From the NCBI GenBank assembly GCA_009694165.1, contig SHVP01000001.1, positions 1 through 64,000 of the forward strand: a stretch of DNA of 64,000 nt. Direction: 5' to 3'. Positions 8,609 to 18,286 of the stretch are shown piece by piece. Made by a program: the position numbers and the translations under genes. The stretch is from Alphaproteobacteria bacterium (GTDB lineage Bacteria; Pseudomonadota; Alphaproteobacteria; SHVP01). Position 1 is the first letter of the stretch. Each line of letters begins with the position of its first letter. The notes under the pieces are model-generated. The model did not search any database, had not been told where the DNA came from, and was given only the letters and a program-made list of their open reading frames with translations.

Positions 8609-10525
8609 TCACAAGCCCGGCGCCGCTGCTTCCTTGGCCAGTCTAGCCACTGCCTCATCGAGCGCAAGGATTTCCTGGCGCTGGTCGCCGAGCCGACGCA
8701 ACGAAATCGAGCCATTCTGCGCTTCCCGCTCGCCCAGCACGCCGATTACCGGGATCTTGGCCAGCGAGTGTTCCCGCACCTTGTAGGTGATCTTTTCGTT
8801 GCGCAAATCGATATCGGCCCGCAAGCCCGCGGCCCGCAGACGCTGTTGCGCGGCCCGCGCCGCCGCGTCGGCGGCCTCTGTGATCGTCGTGATCATCACC
8901 TGCGTCGGCGCCAACCACATCGGCAGGCGCCCGGCATTGTGCTCGATGAGGATGGCGATGAATCGTTCGAGGCTGCCGAGGATGGCACGATGCAGCATCA
9001 CCGGCCGATGCTTGGCGCCGTCTTCGCCGATATAGGTCGCATCGAGACGTTCGGGCAGGACGAAATCAACCTGCAGCGTCCCGCATTGCCAGGTGCGGCC
9101 GATCGAGTCGCGCAGGTGAAACTCGAGTTTTGGCCCGTAGAACGCACCCTCGCCGGGATTGAGTTGCCATTGCAGGCCGGTGGCGTCGACGGCCTCCTTG
9201 AGGGCACCTTCGGCCCGGTCCCAGACCGCATCGTTGCCCGCCCGCACCGGCGGCCGGTCCGAGAACTTCACCTGCACCTCGGTGAAGCCAAAATCGCGGT
9301 AGACCTCCTGCAGCAAGTTGCAGAAGCGCACCGTCTCGCTGGTGATCTGGTCCTCGGTACAGAAGATATGGGCGTCGTCCTGCGTGAAAGCGCGCACCCG
9401 CATCAGTCCGTGCAGGGCGCCCGAGGGTTCGTTGCGGTGACACGAGCCAAACTCGGCCATGCGCAACGGCAGGTCACGGTAGCTCTTGAGTCCCTGGCGA
9501 AAGATCTGCACGTGGCAGGGGCAGTTCATCGGCTTGAGCGCGAGCACGCGCTCCTCCGATTCGGCCGTGAACATGTTCTCGCGGAATTTTTCCCAGTGGC
9601 CGGACGCCTCCCATAGCTTGCGATCGACCAGCTGCGGCGTCCGCACTTCGACATAGTCGGCGGCATCGAGGCGGCGACGCACATAGGACTCGACGACGCG
9701 GTAAAGCGTCCAGCCGTGTGGGTGCCAGAACACGCTGCCCACCGCCTCCTCCTGGAGATGAAAAAGCCCCATCTCGCGGCCGAGGCGCCGGTGGTCGCGC
9801 CGCTCTGCTTCTTCCAGACGGTGCAGATAGTCCTTCAGTTCTTTGTCGTCGCGCCAGGCGGTGCCGTAGATGCGTTGCAACATCTCGTTGTGCGAATCGC
9901 CGCGCCAGTAGGCGCCCGCCACTGTCATCAACTTGAAGGCGTGGCCGAGTTTCGCGGTCGAGGGCAAATGTGGTCCGCGGCAGAGGTCGACGAAGCCGCC
10001 CTGACAATAGAGACGAATCTCCTCGGCGGCGGGGAAACTCTCGATCAATTCGGCCTTGTAGCGTTCGCCGGCGGCCCGGAAGAACTGCACCGCCTTGTCG
10101 CGCGCCCACACCTCGCGGGTGATCGCCTCGTCACGATCGACGATCTCGTGCATACGCTGCTCAATCTTCGCCAGGGCCTCGGGCGTGAACGACGCCGCGC
10201 GCGAAAAATCGTAATAGAAGCCGTTCTCGATCGTCGGGCCGATGGTGACCTGGGTTTCCGGCCACAGCTCCTTGACCGCCTCGGCCAGGACATGCGCCGC
10301 GTCGTGACGGATGAGCTCGAGCGCCTCGGCCTCGTCCTTGCGGGTAACGATGCTGACAGTGGCGTCGGCGCCGATCTCGCGACCAAGGTCCCAAAGATCG
10401 CCGTCGACGCGCATGGCCAGCGCCGCCTTGGCCAAACCCGGGCCGATGTCGGTGGCAAGCTTGGCGCCGGAGACCGCGCCGTCATAGCGGCGGACACTCC
10501 CGTCGGGCAGGGTAATGGCGACCAT
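8609..10525 (-). CDS. thrS: Threonyl-tRNA synthetase
   Basis: This class II enzyme charges tRNA-Thr. The product of 638 residues has an N-terminal TGS domain (1-60), then the N2 editing domain with [17 protein letters not shown] (His-x3-His near residue 75), the catalytic core and the C-terminal anticodon domain. The zinc-binding Cys lies in [13 protein letters not shown], and motif 2 is [20 protein letters not shown]. The ATG at 10525 has GAGG six bases upstream, whereas the alternative GTG at 10543 has none. It is followed by infC, preserving the common thrS-infC pair. Confidence 0.97.
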   Translation of the reverse strand: MVAITLPDGSVRRYDGAVSGAKLATDIGPGLAKAALAMRVDGDLWDLGREIGADATVSIVTRKDEAEALELIRHDAAHVLAEAVKELWPETQVTIGPTIENGFYYDFSRAASFTPEALAKIEQRMHEIVDRDEAITREVWARDKAVQFFRAAGERYKAELIESFPAAEEIRLYCQGGFVDLCRGPHLPSTAKLGHAFKLMTVAGAYWRGDSHNEMLQRIYGTAWRDDKELKDYLHRLEEAERRDHRRLGREMGLFHLQEEAVGSVFWHPHGWTLYRVVESYVRRRLDAADYVEVRTPQLVDRKLWEASGHWEKFRENMFTAESEERVLALKPMNCPCHVQIFRQGLKSYRDLPLRMAEFGSCHRNEPSGALHGLMRVRAFTQDDAHIFCTEDQITSETVRFCNLLQEVYRDFGFTEVQVKFSDRPPVRAGNDAVWDRAEGALKEAVDATGLQWQLNPGEGAFYGPKLEFHLRDSIGRTWQCGTLQVDFVLPERLDATYIGEDGAKHRPVMLHRAILGSLERFIAILIEHNAGRLPMWLAPTQVMITTITEAADAAARAAQQRLRAAGLRADIDLRNEKITYKVREHSLAKIPVIGVLGEREAQNGSISLRRLGDQRQEILALDEAVARLAKEAAAPGL

Positions 10526-10577
10526 CAGCGGCCTCGCACCCACTCACTTGTGGCGGCACGGCGGCCGCGAAGGCGCG

Positions 10578-10605
10578 AAAGTACGACTTGCGCGGTCCAA
10601 GTCAA
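10578..10605 (-). promoter_or_regulatory. Candidate sigma-70 promoter for thrS
   Basis: On the minus strand TTGACT (10605-10600) and TACTTT (10583-10578) are separated by 16 bases. The start site would be near 10571, about 45 bases before the thrS ATG. The -35 element is strong and the -10 is weak. This is consensus matching only. Confidence 0.45.
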
Positions 10606-10668
10606 GGCGACGGGCGGAGGTTCCGCGCCCGAACGCCGATCGCGAGAGCGAAGATCGTCGCCAGCAGA

Positions 10669-11850
10669 CTAACCGGCCAGCACGCTGCGGTAGACCCCCA
10701 GCGTCTGGGCGCACATGCGGGCGACGGTGAACTTGTCGGCAACGTGGGCGCGTGCCCGTCCGGCAATCTCCCCGCGCCGCCCCGGTTCGAGGGCGAGCGC
10801 ATCTTCAATGGCACCGGCCAACGCCCGGGCATCGCCGGCCGGCACCAACCAGCCGGTCTCACCGGGGATGACCGTCTCGCGCGCACCGCCGTGGTCGGTC
10901 GCAACAACCGGGCGGCCCATCGCCTGCGCCTCGGCGGCAACCCGCCCGAACGCCTCTGGATCGGTTGAAGCCGAGACGACAACGTCCGCCAGCATGTAAG
11001 CGGCCGGCATGTCGCGGCAGACATCGACGATGTGGATGATGCGGTCAAGGCCGCGCTCGGCAATCAGTCGCTGCAACTCCTCGCGGTATCCGGTGCGACC
11101 TTGGTCGGAACCAACCAACAGACAGCGGACGTCGGTGCGGCCGAGAGCGGCGAGCGCTTCGATCAGCACGGTCTGGCCCTTCCACCGGGTTAGTCGGCCC
11201 GGCAACATGATGACCGGCATGCCGTCGGGCAGGCGCCAGGTGGTCGCCAGCGCGATGGTCCGCTCGGCCGACACATGGGATGGATCGAATACGGAAAGAT
11301 CGATCCCGCGCAGGATGGTCACCAAGCGGTCAGGTCCCACCGCGTAGCGCCTCCGCACATGCTCGGCGATGAATTCGGAGATGGCGATGACTTGCTCTCC
11401 CTTGGCCATGATCGAGTTGTACCAGCGCTTCACCGCGTTCTCGGCGTTGTAGGTGCCGTGGTAGGTGGTGACGAAATGGCAACCCATCCGCCGCGCCGCG
11501 TAGAACGCGCTCCAGGCGGGCGCGCGTGAACGGGCATGAACAATGTCGACGCCCCGCACGTAGATGAGTTCGGCCAGGCGCCCGGCGTTCTCGTGCAGGC
11601 GAAGCGGGTTCTTGGCATCGAGCGGGAGCAGGATGTGTTCGGCCCCGCCGCGTTCGACGTCGCCTACCATCGGCCCGCCCGCCGACGCGACCAGCGACGT
11701 CCAGCCGGCCCGCGCGATCGCCGCGGCGACGTTGACGGCTCCGCGTTCGGCGCCGCCGGTCACCAGGGCGGGCAGCACCTGCAGGACGACCGGCGGGCGC
11801 TCCGACCGCGCAGCCCCGGTGCTAGAGTGGGGTGACTGATCCATTGCCAT
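10669..11850 (-). CDS. Glycosyltransferase family 4 protein
   Basis: This GT-B fold glycosyltransferase has 393 residues. The N-terminal Rossmann half carries LQVLPALVTGGAERGAVNVA, typical of GT4 enzymes of lipopolysaccharide or capsule synthesis. The C-terminal half carries MLPGRLTRWKGQTVLIEAL and the nucleotide-sugar site DPEAFGRVAAEAQAMGRPVVA with the EX7E-type pattern. The donor and acceptor cannot be told from sequence. It starts at ATG 11850, with another ATG two codons later, and its start is only 30 bases from the divergent hydrolase gene. It probably acts at the cytoplasmic face of the inner membrane in polysaccharide assembly. Confidence 0.9.
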   Translation of the reverse strand: MAMDQSPHSSTGAARSERPPVVLQVLPALVTGGAERGAVNVAAAIARAGWTSLVASAGGPMVGDVERGGAEHILLPLDAKNPLRLHENAGRLAELIYVRGVDIVHARSRAPAWSAFYAARRMGCHFVTTYHGTYNAENAVKRWYNSIMAKGEQVIAISEFIAEHVRRRYAVGPDRLVTILRGIDLSVFDPSHVSAERTIALATTWRLPDGMPVIMLPGRLTRWKGQTVLIEALAALGRTDVRCLLVGSDQGRTGYREELQRLIAERGLDRIIHIVDVCRDMPAAYMLADVVVSASTDPEAFGRVAAEAQAMGRPVVATDHGGARETVIPGETGWLVPAGDARALAGAIEDALALEPGRRGEIAGRARAHVADKFTVARMCAQTLGVYRSVLAG

Positions 11851-11880
11851 GCGGCTGCGAGATATAGGGCCCTGCGACCC

Positions 11881-12642
11881 ATGACGCCAGAGTCCGCCGG
11901 CCAAATTCTCCGTCCCGACGGCGTCCGCCTCGCCTACCGCGCGACCGCGGGAAACCGGCCCGGCATCGTCTTCCTGCCGGGCTTCCGGTCGGACATGGCG
12001 GGAACCAAGGCCCTGGCCTTGGCGGCCCACTGTCGCGCGACCGGCCGGGCGTTCACGCGCTTCGACTATTTTGGCCACGGCGACAGCGACGGCGAGTTTA
12101 CCGACGGTACGATCGGGCGCTGGATCGAGGACGCTGTGGCCGTACTCGACCACGCGACATCGGGACCGCAGATATTGGTTGGCTCCAGCATGGGCGGATG
12201 GATCATGCTGCACGTGGCGCTGCGCCGATCACAGCGCGTGTCCGGGCTGGTCGGCGTCGCCGCCGCCCCCGATTTCACCGAGGACCTAATGTGGCGCGCC
12301 TTTCCCGCAGAGGTGCGGGCCACGTTGCAGCGCAGCGGCCGTTACGACGAGCCCTCGATCTACGATGCGCAACCGACCCCGATCACGTTGCGGCTGATCG
12401 ACGAAGCGCGCGCGCACCTCGTGCTGCGCAGTCGTATCCCCATTCACGGCCTAGTGCGCCTGCTGCATGGGATCGCTGACCCCGATGTCCCGTATGTCCT
12501 GTCCTTGCGCCTGAGCGCCGCCCTTGCGTCGGACAACGTGCGCGTGACGTTGATCAAGGGCGGCGATCATCGCCTGTCGCGGCCGGAGGACCTCGCCCTG
12601 CTCGCCGCGACCGTGGACGAGGTGGCAGCGGCAGCTCAGTGA
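11881..12642 (+). CDS. Alpha/beta hydrolase, ABHD10-like
   Basis: This serine hydrolase of 253 residues has the fold-typical FDYFGHGDSDGEF loop and the nucleophile elbow GSSMGGW near residue 100. The expected acid lies after strand 6 (IADPDVPY), and the catalytic His is near residue 222 (IKGGDHRLSRPEDL). The nearest characterised relatives I recognise are the ABHD10 type (thioesterase and acyl-glucuronide esterase activity). The physiological substrate is unknown. It is divergent from the glycosyltransferase, and its last seven bases overlap the convergent SDR gene. Confidence 0.87.
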   Translation: MTPESAGQILRPDGVRLAYRATAGNRPGIVFLPGFRSDMAGTKALALAAHCRATGRAFTRFDYFGHGDSDGEFTDGTIGRWIEDAVAVLDHATSGPQILVGSSMGGWIMLHVALRRSQRVSGLVGVAAAPDFTEDLMWRAFPAEVRATLQRSGRYDEPSIYDAQPTPITLRLIDEARAHLVLRSRIPIHGLVRLLHGIADPDVPYVLSLRLSAALASDNVRVTLIKGGDHRLSRPEDLALLAATVDEVAAAAQ

Positions 12643-13520
12643 GCCCGGCGCGGAGCAGCCGGCGGCTCGCGCAGCAGGGCGTCGAGGCCAGCGCGGTAGG
12701 TCGGATAACGCAATCGGTAGCCAAGCTCCTCGCGGATGCGGCGATTGGCGACGCGTTTGCTGTCGGCGTAGAACTCGCGCAGCAGCGGCGACATCTCGGC
12801 CGTCCGGTGCGATTCCTCGGGCGGCGGAACCACGCCCAGGAGCTGGCAGCCATAGGTGACGATCTCCGCCGGTGCGACCGGTTCGTCGTCGGTCACGTTG
12901 TAGACGACGCCCGCGTGCGGATGCGCCATTGACGCCAGCAGGATGCCGACGAGGTCGTCGACGTGGATGCGGCCCAGGACAAGACCGGGCTTGATGATGC
13001 GTCGCGCCTGCCCGGCGCGGATCACATCGAGCGGATTGCGTCCTGAGCCGTAGATGCCGGCCAGGCGAAAGAGATGCACCGGCAGCCCGCGCGCGCGCCA
13101 CAGGCCCAACCATTGTCGCTCGGCGCCGACGCGCCGGACGCTGCGTTCGTTCGACGGGCGCAACTCCGAATCTTCGTCGACGGTGGCGCCGTCGCGATCG
13201 CCGTACACGCCGGTCGTCGACAGGTAGCCGAGCCAACGGAGGCTGCGCGTCGACAAAAGATCCCGGCCGTGCACCTGCACGACCGGATCGCCGTCGCGAT
13301 CGGGCGGCACCGAGGAAACGACATGGGTCACGCCGGCAAAGCGGTCGGCGGCAATCGGGGCCTGCCGACTGAACAGCAGGGTCGGGAACCCTTGGGCGAT
13401 CAGCGCCGCCTGCTTCTCCGGCGTGGTGCTGGTGCCGCTGACCTGCCAGCCCTCGGAACGGAGCCGCGCCGCAAGCGCCAGCGCCGTATAGCCCAAACCG
13501 AAGCAGAACAGGTGATTCAC
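12636..13520 (-). CDS. NAD(P)-dependent epimerase/dehydratase-like SDR protein (YeeZ-like)
   Basis: This is an extended short-chain dehydrogenase fold of about 294 residues. The nucleotide-binding motif is a variant, [13 protein letters not shown], at the N-terminus instead of GxxGxxG. The [18 protein letters not shown] stretch holds the Thr/Tyr region of the active site, and [15 protein letters not shown] follows. Such proteins are annotated as SDR family oxidoreductase YeeZ; the substrate is unknown. The GTG at 13520 is preferred because it overlaps the queG stop as GTGA; the alternative is ATG 13532. It is probably cotranscribed with queG. Confidence 0.85.
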   Translation of the reverse strand: MNHLFCFGLGYTALALAARLRSEGWQVSGTSTTPEKQAALIAQGFPTLLFSRQAPIAADRFAGVTHVVSSVPPDRDGDPVVQVHGRDLLSTRSLRWLGYLSTTGVYGDRDGATVDEDSELRPSNERSVRRVGAERQWLGLWRARGLPVHLFRLAGIYGSGRNPLDVIRAGQARRIIKPGLVLGRIHVDDLVGILLASMAHPHAGVVYNVTDDEPVAPAEIVTYGCQLLGVVPPPEESHRTAEMSPLLREFYADSKRVANRRIREELGYRLRYPTYRAGLDALLREPPAAPRRAH

Positions 13521-14656
13521 GCGGCACCCCATTCGGCCAGCACGGCGGCGTCCGCTTCGGCGCCGGCATGGCGCGCCCGTCGTCCGGCGAAGGCCGCGGC
13601 GCTCAATAGCTGCGCCAGCGCCCACACCGCCATCGCCCGGACCAAGGGCGACCCATCGCCGAGCCGCCCTTCGGCCGCCGCCGCGAGCGTCAGATCGCCC
13701 GAGTTTCCGATCGCGATCAGGACATTGCGCAGGAAGCGGTCGCGACCCAGGCGCTTGATCGACGAGCGGGCGAAGACCGACCGGAAAGTCGCATCGTCGA
13801 GCGCGGCAAGGTCGCGCAGCAGCGGCGCCGTCAGTTCCAGGCGCGGCTGAAAGGCGATCTCGGCGCTAGCCCGTGCGAACTTGTTCCATGGACACACCGC
13901 TAGGCAGTCGTCGCAGCCGTAGATGCGATTGCCGATCGCCCGGCGGAACTCGGTGGCGATGTGGCCCTTGTGCTCGATCGTCAGATACGAAATGCAGCGG
14001 CGAGCGTCGAGCTGGTAGGGTGCAGGAAAGGCGAGGGTCGGACAGACATCGAGGCAAGCCCGACAGGAACCGCAGCGATCGGGCTCGGGCGTGTCGGCGG
14101 CAAGATCGAGAGTGGTGAAGATCTCCCCGAGGAACAGCCACGATCCATGCCGGCGCGACACCAGATTGGTGTGTTTCCCCTGCCAGCCGAGCCCGGCGGC
14201 CGCGGCCAGCGGCTTCTCCATGACCGGCGCCGTGTCGACGAACACTTTGACGTCGGCCGCGAAGGTGTCGGCGATCCAGCGGCCGAGCGCCTTCAGTCGC
14301 TTCTTCATCACGTCGTGGTAGTCCTCGCCCTGGGCATAGGTCGAGATCGTGCCGCGCTCGGGACGCGCCAGCGACGCCAGCGGATCGGCCGCCGGGCCGT
14401 AGTCGAGCGCAACGGCGACGATCGTGCGGACCGCCGGCCACAGCACCCGGGGATCGGCGCGGCGTTCCCGTCGGTCAGCCATCCACGTCATGTCGCCGTG
14501 GCGGCCCTGGTCGAGGAATGCGTCGAGGCGGCCGCTAAAGGCATCTGCCGGCGGACGCACGATGCCAACCGCACTGAAGCCGCGCGCCAGCGCCTCGGCG
14601 CGAATGGCAGCGGTCGGGTCCGGCCATCCGCGGTTGGCAGGTTTGGTGCTCACCAC
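13517..14656 (-). CDS. queG: Epoxyqueuosine reductase QueG
   Basis: QueG catalyses the last step of queuosine synthesis, reducing epoxyqueuosine to queuosine in tRNAs with GUN anticodons, using cobalamin and two 4Fe-4S clusters. The 379-residue product has the N-terminal cobalamin-binding region. The first cluster is [12 protein letters not shown] near residue 195 and the second is [16 protein letters not shown] near residue 250. The C-terminal HEAT-like part contains [25 protein letters not shown]. The start is GTG at 14656 or the next GTG. The stop overlaps the downstream SDR gene by four bases. Confidence 0.95.
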   Translation of the reverse strand: MVSTKPANRGWPDPTAAIRAEALARGFSAVGIVRPPADAFSGRLDAFLDQGRHGDMTWMADRRERRADPRVLWPAVRTIVAVALDYGPAADPLASLARPERGTISTYAQGEDYHDVMKKRLKALGRWIADTFAADVKVFVDTAPVMEKPLAAAAGLGWQGKHTNLVSRRHGSWLFLGEIFTTLDLAADTPEPDRCGSCRACLDVCPTLAFPAPYQLDARRCISYLTIEHKGHIATEFRRAIGNRIYGCDDCLAVCPWNKFARASAEIAFQPRLELTAPLLRDLAALDDATFRSVFARSSIKRLGRDRFLRNVLIAIGNSGDLTLAAAAEGRLGDGSPLVRAMAVWALAQLLSAAAFAGRRARHAGAEADAAVLAEWGAA

Positions 14657-14797
14657 TCACCGAGCCAAGTTGGGTCGTAACATCTGCGCTGCTTTTGCCG
14701 ATGCCAGCCGAGGCGATTGGTCCAATTTTCCATCAACAAGTATGTCGGAGCGCGCAGCGCGGGTGAAAGGCCGTTCGCGCCGCAATACTTAAGGCGG

Positions 14798-15466
14798 TCA
14801 AAAATCGAGGTCGGCGTAATGCCGCGGCGGGGCAAGGCCGGGAATGTGATCGGACAGCAGCGGCCGGAACGACGGCCGCGACTTAATCCGCGCGTACCAG
14901 TCCTTTGCGGTCTCGTAGTCGTCCCACGGGACGTCGCCGAGATAATCGAGACAGGACAGGTGGGCGGCGGCGGCTATGTCGGCCAACGAGAAATCTTCGC
15001 CCGCCAGCCAATTCCGCCGCTCGACCAGATAAGCGATGTAGTCGAGGTGATACTTCACATTGGCGCGGCCGGCGCGAATGGCCGACGACGACGGCTCGCC
15101 CATGCCCATGAAGCGCTTTAGCAGCTTTTCGTCGAGCAGATTCTTGGTGACTTCGTGGTGGAACTTGAGGTCGAACCAAGCGACCAGGCGACGCGTCTCG
15201 GCGCGGGCGTTGGCGTCGAAGCCGACGAGCGGACGGTCGGGGTGCGTTTCGTCGAGGTACTCGCCGATCGCCGAGGACTCGGCAAACACGCGGCCGTCCT
15301 CTTCGACCAGGACCGGTACCTGGCCGGCCGGATTCAGGCGCAGGAACTTGTCGCGGCGCTGCCAAAACTTCTCAAAGACGAGATCGAAGGGCAGACCCTT
15401 TTCGCCCAACACGATGCGGATCTTGCGCGAGAACGGGCACAGCCAAAAATGATAGAGCGTGCGCAT
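14798..15466 (-). CDS. Glutathione S-transferase family protein
   Basis: This cytosolic GST-like protein has 222 residues. The N-terminal thioredoxin-like domain contains YHFWLCPFSRKIRIVLGEKG, with a Cys at the glutathione site, and the cis-Pro loop GQVPVLVEEDG with the ESSAI glutathione-binding motif. The all-helical C-terminal domain (residues 85-215) includes NWLAGEDFSLADIAAAAHLSCL, the usual N-capping region. The substrate is unknown; a Cys-type GST may work as a reductase rather than a conjugating enzyme. It lies 13 bases downstream of the gltD fragment and may share its transcript. Confidence 0.92.
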   Translation of the reverse strand: MRTLYHFWLCPFSRKIRIVLGEKGLPFDLVFEKFWQRRDKFLRLNPAGQVPVLVEEDGRVFAESSAIGEYLDETHPDRPLVGFDANARAETRRLVAWFDLKFHHEVTKNLLDEKLLKRFMGMGEPSSSAIRAGRANVKYHLDYIAYLVERRNWLAGEDFSLADIAAAAHLSCLDYLGDVPWDDYETAKDWYARIKSRPSFRPLLSDHIPGLAPPRHYADLDF

Positions 15467-15479
15467 GGGCGCGGAGACT

Positions 15480-15896
15480 TTAGCGTAGCGCCGCCCGTCG
15501 CGGTACTGGCGCCGCCGCCCCTGCCCATCGTTTCGCCCCGATCGTCACCGCCTCGAAGCCTTTCTCGATGACGCAGTTGCCCTCGCACAGCCGATCCTGC
15601 GGACAAATGCGACCGCAGATCTCAGGCATGTTGTTGGTCGCCGACGACAACTCGTAGGCCTCCTCAAGACGGCCCTCACTAGTCATCAGCAGCCAATCGG
15701 GAATGTTGTTATGCAGCGGACAGTGGATTTGGCAGAACGGCACGCCGCACTGTGAACAGCGGCTGGCCTGCTCGCTAGCCTTGGGGCGCAGATACTCGTC
15801 GTAGATCTCGTTGAAGTCCTGCGCGCGCACCCCGGCCTCACGCTTGCCCGGGTACTGCTGCGCCACGGAGATGAACTTGAGCATGCCGTCGGCCAT
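15480..15896 (-). pseudogene. GltD N-terminal Fe-S domain, truncated (glutamate synthase small subunit fragment)
   Basis: The 138-residue open frame matches only the first quarter of the roughly 480-residue glutamate synthase beta subunit. All cysteines of the Fe-S domain are kept: CSQCGVPFCQIHCPLHNNIP near residue 47, then ICGRICPQDRLCEGNC near 93. After GFEAVTIGA (residue 122) similarity stops and a short unrelated tail (KRWAGAAAPVPRRAALR) leads to a stop just before the GST gene. The FAD- and NADPH-binding domains are absent. It is probably the remnant of a deletion, but the intact start, ribosome site (AAAGG) and cysteines leave open a free-standing Fe-S protein. Confidence 0.8.
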
Positions 15897-16207
15897 TGGG
15901 TGCCTTTAGCGCGGGTCATTAACCAGCGGGGACCGAGGCCTGACCGGTTCGTTCCTCCGAATGTTGAGCCTAGCAAAGCATTCTCAAAAGGCACGCAATA
16001 CGGGCAGTCTAATTGTCGTATTTTCGAATCTGTGGACCAATCTGTGGATAGATTTTGGTCGCCGTCGGCTATGGAGCGCTAATTTAGTGCCGTTTTGAGA
16101 CTAAATGGCCTGAAGACCTAGGAATGGCGCCGGAGCCAGGCCCGTGTTAAGGGAAAAACAGCGTCCCCTCGCAACGGAACCCGCCGGGTTTCCGGTCGTT
16201 GGTCCCG
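15897..16207. other. AT-richer intergenic region between gltD fragment and uppP
   Basis: No convincing gene is present. The stretch 15990-16110 is noticeably richer in A and T than its surroundings. It contains a 12-base tandem direct repeat at about 16027-16050 (ATCTGTGGACCA then ATCTGTGGATAG). The second copy reads CTATCCACA on the minus strand, one base from a DnaA box. It must also hold the promoters for the two divergent genes. Confidence 0.5.
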
Positions 16208-17035
16208 ATGAGTCTTCTCCATATTGCCGTCCTGTCCGTCGTCCAAGGCCTGACGGAATTCCTCCCCATCAGTTCGTCCGGGCACTTGATCCTGGTGCCC
16301 GCCCTTCTCGGTTGGCCCGATCAGAGCCTGATCATGGACGTGGCCGTGCATGTCGGCACGCTGGGCGCCGTCCTCGTCTATTTCTGGCGCGATATCCGGG
16401 CGATGCTGCTCGGACTGAAAAAGCTTGTCCGCGGCCAATTGCGCGATGCGGGCGCGCGGCTGACGATCTTGCTCATCGTCGGCACCATCCCGGCGATCAT
16501 CGCCGGCTCGGCGATCAAACTACTCCATCTCGAGAGCGCGTTGCGCAGCGTCGCGTTGATCGGGTGGACGACGTTCGGCTTCGGCATCGTGCTGTTCGTC
16601 GTCGACGGATTCTTCCTGCGCGTCCGCCGGTTCGAACAGCTGACCGTGGCGCACGTGTTCTGCATCGGCCTCGCCCAAGCGATCGCGTTGCTGCCTGGGA
16701 CCAGCCGATCGGGGATCACCATGACGGCCGCCCGCCTGTTCGGGTTCGAGCGGCCGGCGGCGGCCCGTTTTTCGTTCCTGCTGTCGGTACCGGCCATCGC
16801 TGCCGCCGGTATTCTCGAGGGCTACGAGCTGTTCAAGCTGAACGATCCAGGTCTGTTCGGGCAGGTCGCCCTCGCGGCGGCACTGAGCTGCGCGGTGGGT
16901 TTTGTCGCCATCGCCGGGCTGATGGCATGGGTCAAACGGGCAAGCTTCGCCCCATTTGCGATCTACCGCCTACTCCTTGGCGGCGCCCTCCTGGTCGGCG
17001 TCTATGTCTACGGCTGGACGCCGCCCGGTTATTAG
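16208..17035 (+). CDS. uppP: Undecaprenyl-diphosphate phosphatase (UppP/BacA)
   Basis: This integral membrane enzyme dephosphorylates undecaprenyl diphosphate to recycle the lipid carrier for peptidoglycan and LPS synthesis. Its loss or overproduction alters bacitracin sensitivity. The 275-residue product has both family signatures: VVQGLTEFLPISSSGHLIL near residue 10, which holds the catalytic Glu and Ser, and LLPGTSRSGITMTAARLFG near residue 163 with the essential Arg. About eight hydrophobic helices are visible. The ATG at 16208 is preferred over an upstream TTG. Its stop overlaps the convergent epimerase gene by four bases. Confidence 0.97.
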   Translation: MSLLHIAVLSVVQGLTEFLPISSSGHLILVPALLGWPDQSLIMDVAVHVGTLGAVLVYFWRDIRAMLLGLKKLVRGQLRDAGARLTILLIVGTIPAIIAGSAIKLLHLESALRSVALIGWTTFGFGIVLFVVDGFFLRVRRFEQLTVAHVFCIGLAQAIALLPGTSRSGITMTAARLFGFERPAAARFSFLLSVPAIAAAGILEGYELFKLNDPGLFGQVALAAALSCAVGFVAIAGLMAWVKRASFAPFAIYRLLLGGALLVGVYVYGWTPPGY

Positions 17036-17988
17036 GCGAGCGCGCGCAATCCCGGTCTGCGAAAGCGCGACAGGTAACTAGGCACGACCGCCTCGACCGG
17101 GGTCGCGGTCACGCCGAGGTCGGCGAGACCCGGCCGCCCGGGACCAACCATGTTGTCAGTCTTGAGCAGTTTCACCTGATCGCGCGTCAGCGGCGCATTC
17201 GGCAATAGGCCGAGAAACGTCGCCAATACGGTCGCTACGGCATAGGGAACCGGCAGCAAGGGACGGCGTCGGCCGGTGCAGGCGACGACGAACTCCATCA
17301 CTTCGCGATAAGACATGACCCTGGGTCCGCCTAGCTCGAAGGTGTGACCCGGCGCACCCGGCATTTCCAACGCGGCCACGATGGCATCGGCCACGTCACC
17401 GACATAGACCGGCTGTATCCTGGACCGTCCGGCATCGGCCGGTCGGTCGCCGAACAGCGGCAGAGCGGGCAGGATGCGGGCCAGCGCGGCAAAACGGTTA
17501 AAGAACCCATCTTCCGGCCCGAATACGACGCTTGGGCGCAGGATGACGGCCGCCGGAAACGCCGCTCGCAGGGCGGCCTCACCGGCCACCTTGGTGCGCG
17601 CATAAGCCGACGCGGATTCGGCATCGGCGCCAAGTGCCGAGAGATGGACCAGCCGCCGGGTCCCCAGCGCGGTTGCCTCGCGGCCGATGCGCCCGGGCGC
17701 CTCTTCGTGGAGGGCGGCAAAACTCTGCAACCCGCCGTCGTGCAGCACGCCCACCAAATTGACCGCCGCATCGGCGCCCTGCAGCGCGGTGCGCACCGAG
17801 GCATCATTGCGGACGTTGCAAAGAATCGGAACGATCTGGCCGACGTCGCCTTGCGGCTGCAGCGACCGCGCGTCGAGCGGCCGGCGAACCGCGATCCGCA
17901 GCCGATAACCTTTGGCGGCCAGCCGGCGCGCCAGGTGGCGGCCGATGAAGCCGGAGCCGCCAAAAATCGTGATAAGGCCGCGCGTCAT
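17032..17988 (-). CDS. Complex I NDUFA9-like NAD(P)-binding epimerase-family protein
   Basis: This atypical SDR protein of 318 residues has an N-terminal GxxGxxG motif (TIFGGSGFIGRHLARRL), the NLVGVLHDGGLQSF loop, SALGADAESASAYARTK with the Tyr-x3-Lys pair, and RPSVVFGPEDGFFNRFA. These are the hallmarks of the NDUFA9 family, an accessory protein of respiratory complex I in mitochondria and alphaproteobacteria. It may bind NADPH and membranes rather than catalyse a reaction. The C-terminal hydrophobic stretch (LPVPYAVATVLATFLGLLP) could touch the membrane. It converges on uppP. Confidence 0.9.
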   Translation of the reverse strand: MTRGLITIFGGSGFIGRHLARRLAAKGYRLRIAVRRPLDARSLQPQGDVGQIVPILCNVRNDASVRTALQGADAAVNLVGVLHDGGLQSFAALHEEAPGRIGREATALGTRRLVHLSALGADAESASAYARTKVAGEAALRAAFPAAVILRPSVVFGPEDGFFNRFAALARILPALPLFGDRPADAGRSRIQPVYVGDVADAIVAALEMPGAPGHTFELGGPRVMSYREVMEFVVACTGRRRPLLPVPYAVATVLATFLGLLPNAPLTRDQVKLLKTDNMVGPGRPGLADLGVTATPVEAVVPSYLSRFRRPGLRALA

Positions 17989-18071
17989 GGATCAACCGGT
18001 GGCAAAGGCCGCGCATCATAACGGTCGCGCCGAGACCGGCAAAGGCCGCCCAGCGTATCAGTACTTCCCGG

Positions 18072-18100
18072 TTGACAGCCCCGGACCCGCGCCCTACCTG
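18072..18100 (+). promoter_or_regulatory. Candidate promoter for tRNA-Leu
   Basis: A perfect -35 hexamer TTGACA at 18072-18077 is followed 17 bases later by a weak -10 (TACCTG at 18095-18100). The tRNA starts 15 bases further on, a usual distance. Consensus matching only. Confidence 0.4.
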
Positions 18101-18114
18101 TTCCCGCCTTGGTT

Positions 18115-18201
18115 GCCCAGGTGGCGGAACTGGCAGACGCGCTAGCTTCAGGTGCTAGTGGCCGCAAGGCCGTGGAAGTTCGAGTCTTCTCCTGGGCACC
18201 A
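18115..18201 (+). tRNA. tRNA-Leu (anticodon CAG)
   Basis: This 87-base class II tRNA has acceptor arms GCCCAGG and CCTGGGC, discriminator A and an encoded CCA. The anticodon stem CTAGC/GCTAG encloses the loop TTCAGGT, giving anticodon CAG. The long variable arm GTGGCCGCAAGGCCGT and the T loop TTCGAGT are typical of leucine tRNAs. Confidence 0.96.
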
Positions 18202-18286
18202 GCGCCGCCCCAATGGGTGGCGGAACGGCCGCACGACCAGGCCATGGAGCCGCGCCATCGCCAACCACCGCGACAAGCCCGAACGA

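Noticed and set aside
8500..8715. 72-codon N-terminal extension of IF-3 starting at ATG 8715
   Set aside because: It overlaps the thrS 3' end, has no similarity to IF-3, and a better start (ATA with AGGAG) exists at 8499.
16020..16060. Replication origin
   Set aside because: Only two imperfect DnaA-like sites are present, and none of the genes usually next to alphaproteobacterial origins is nearby.
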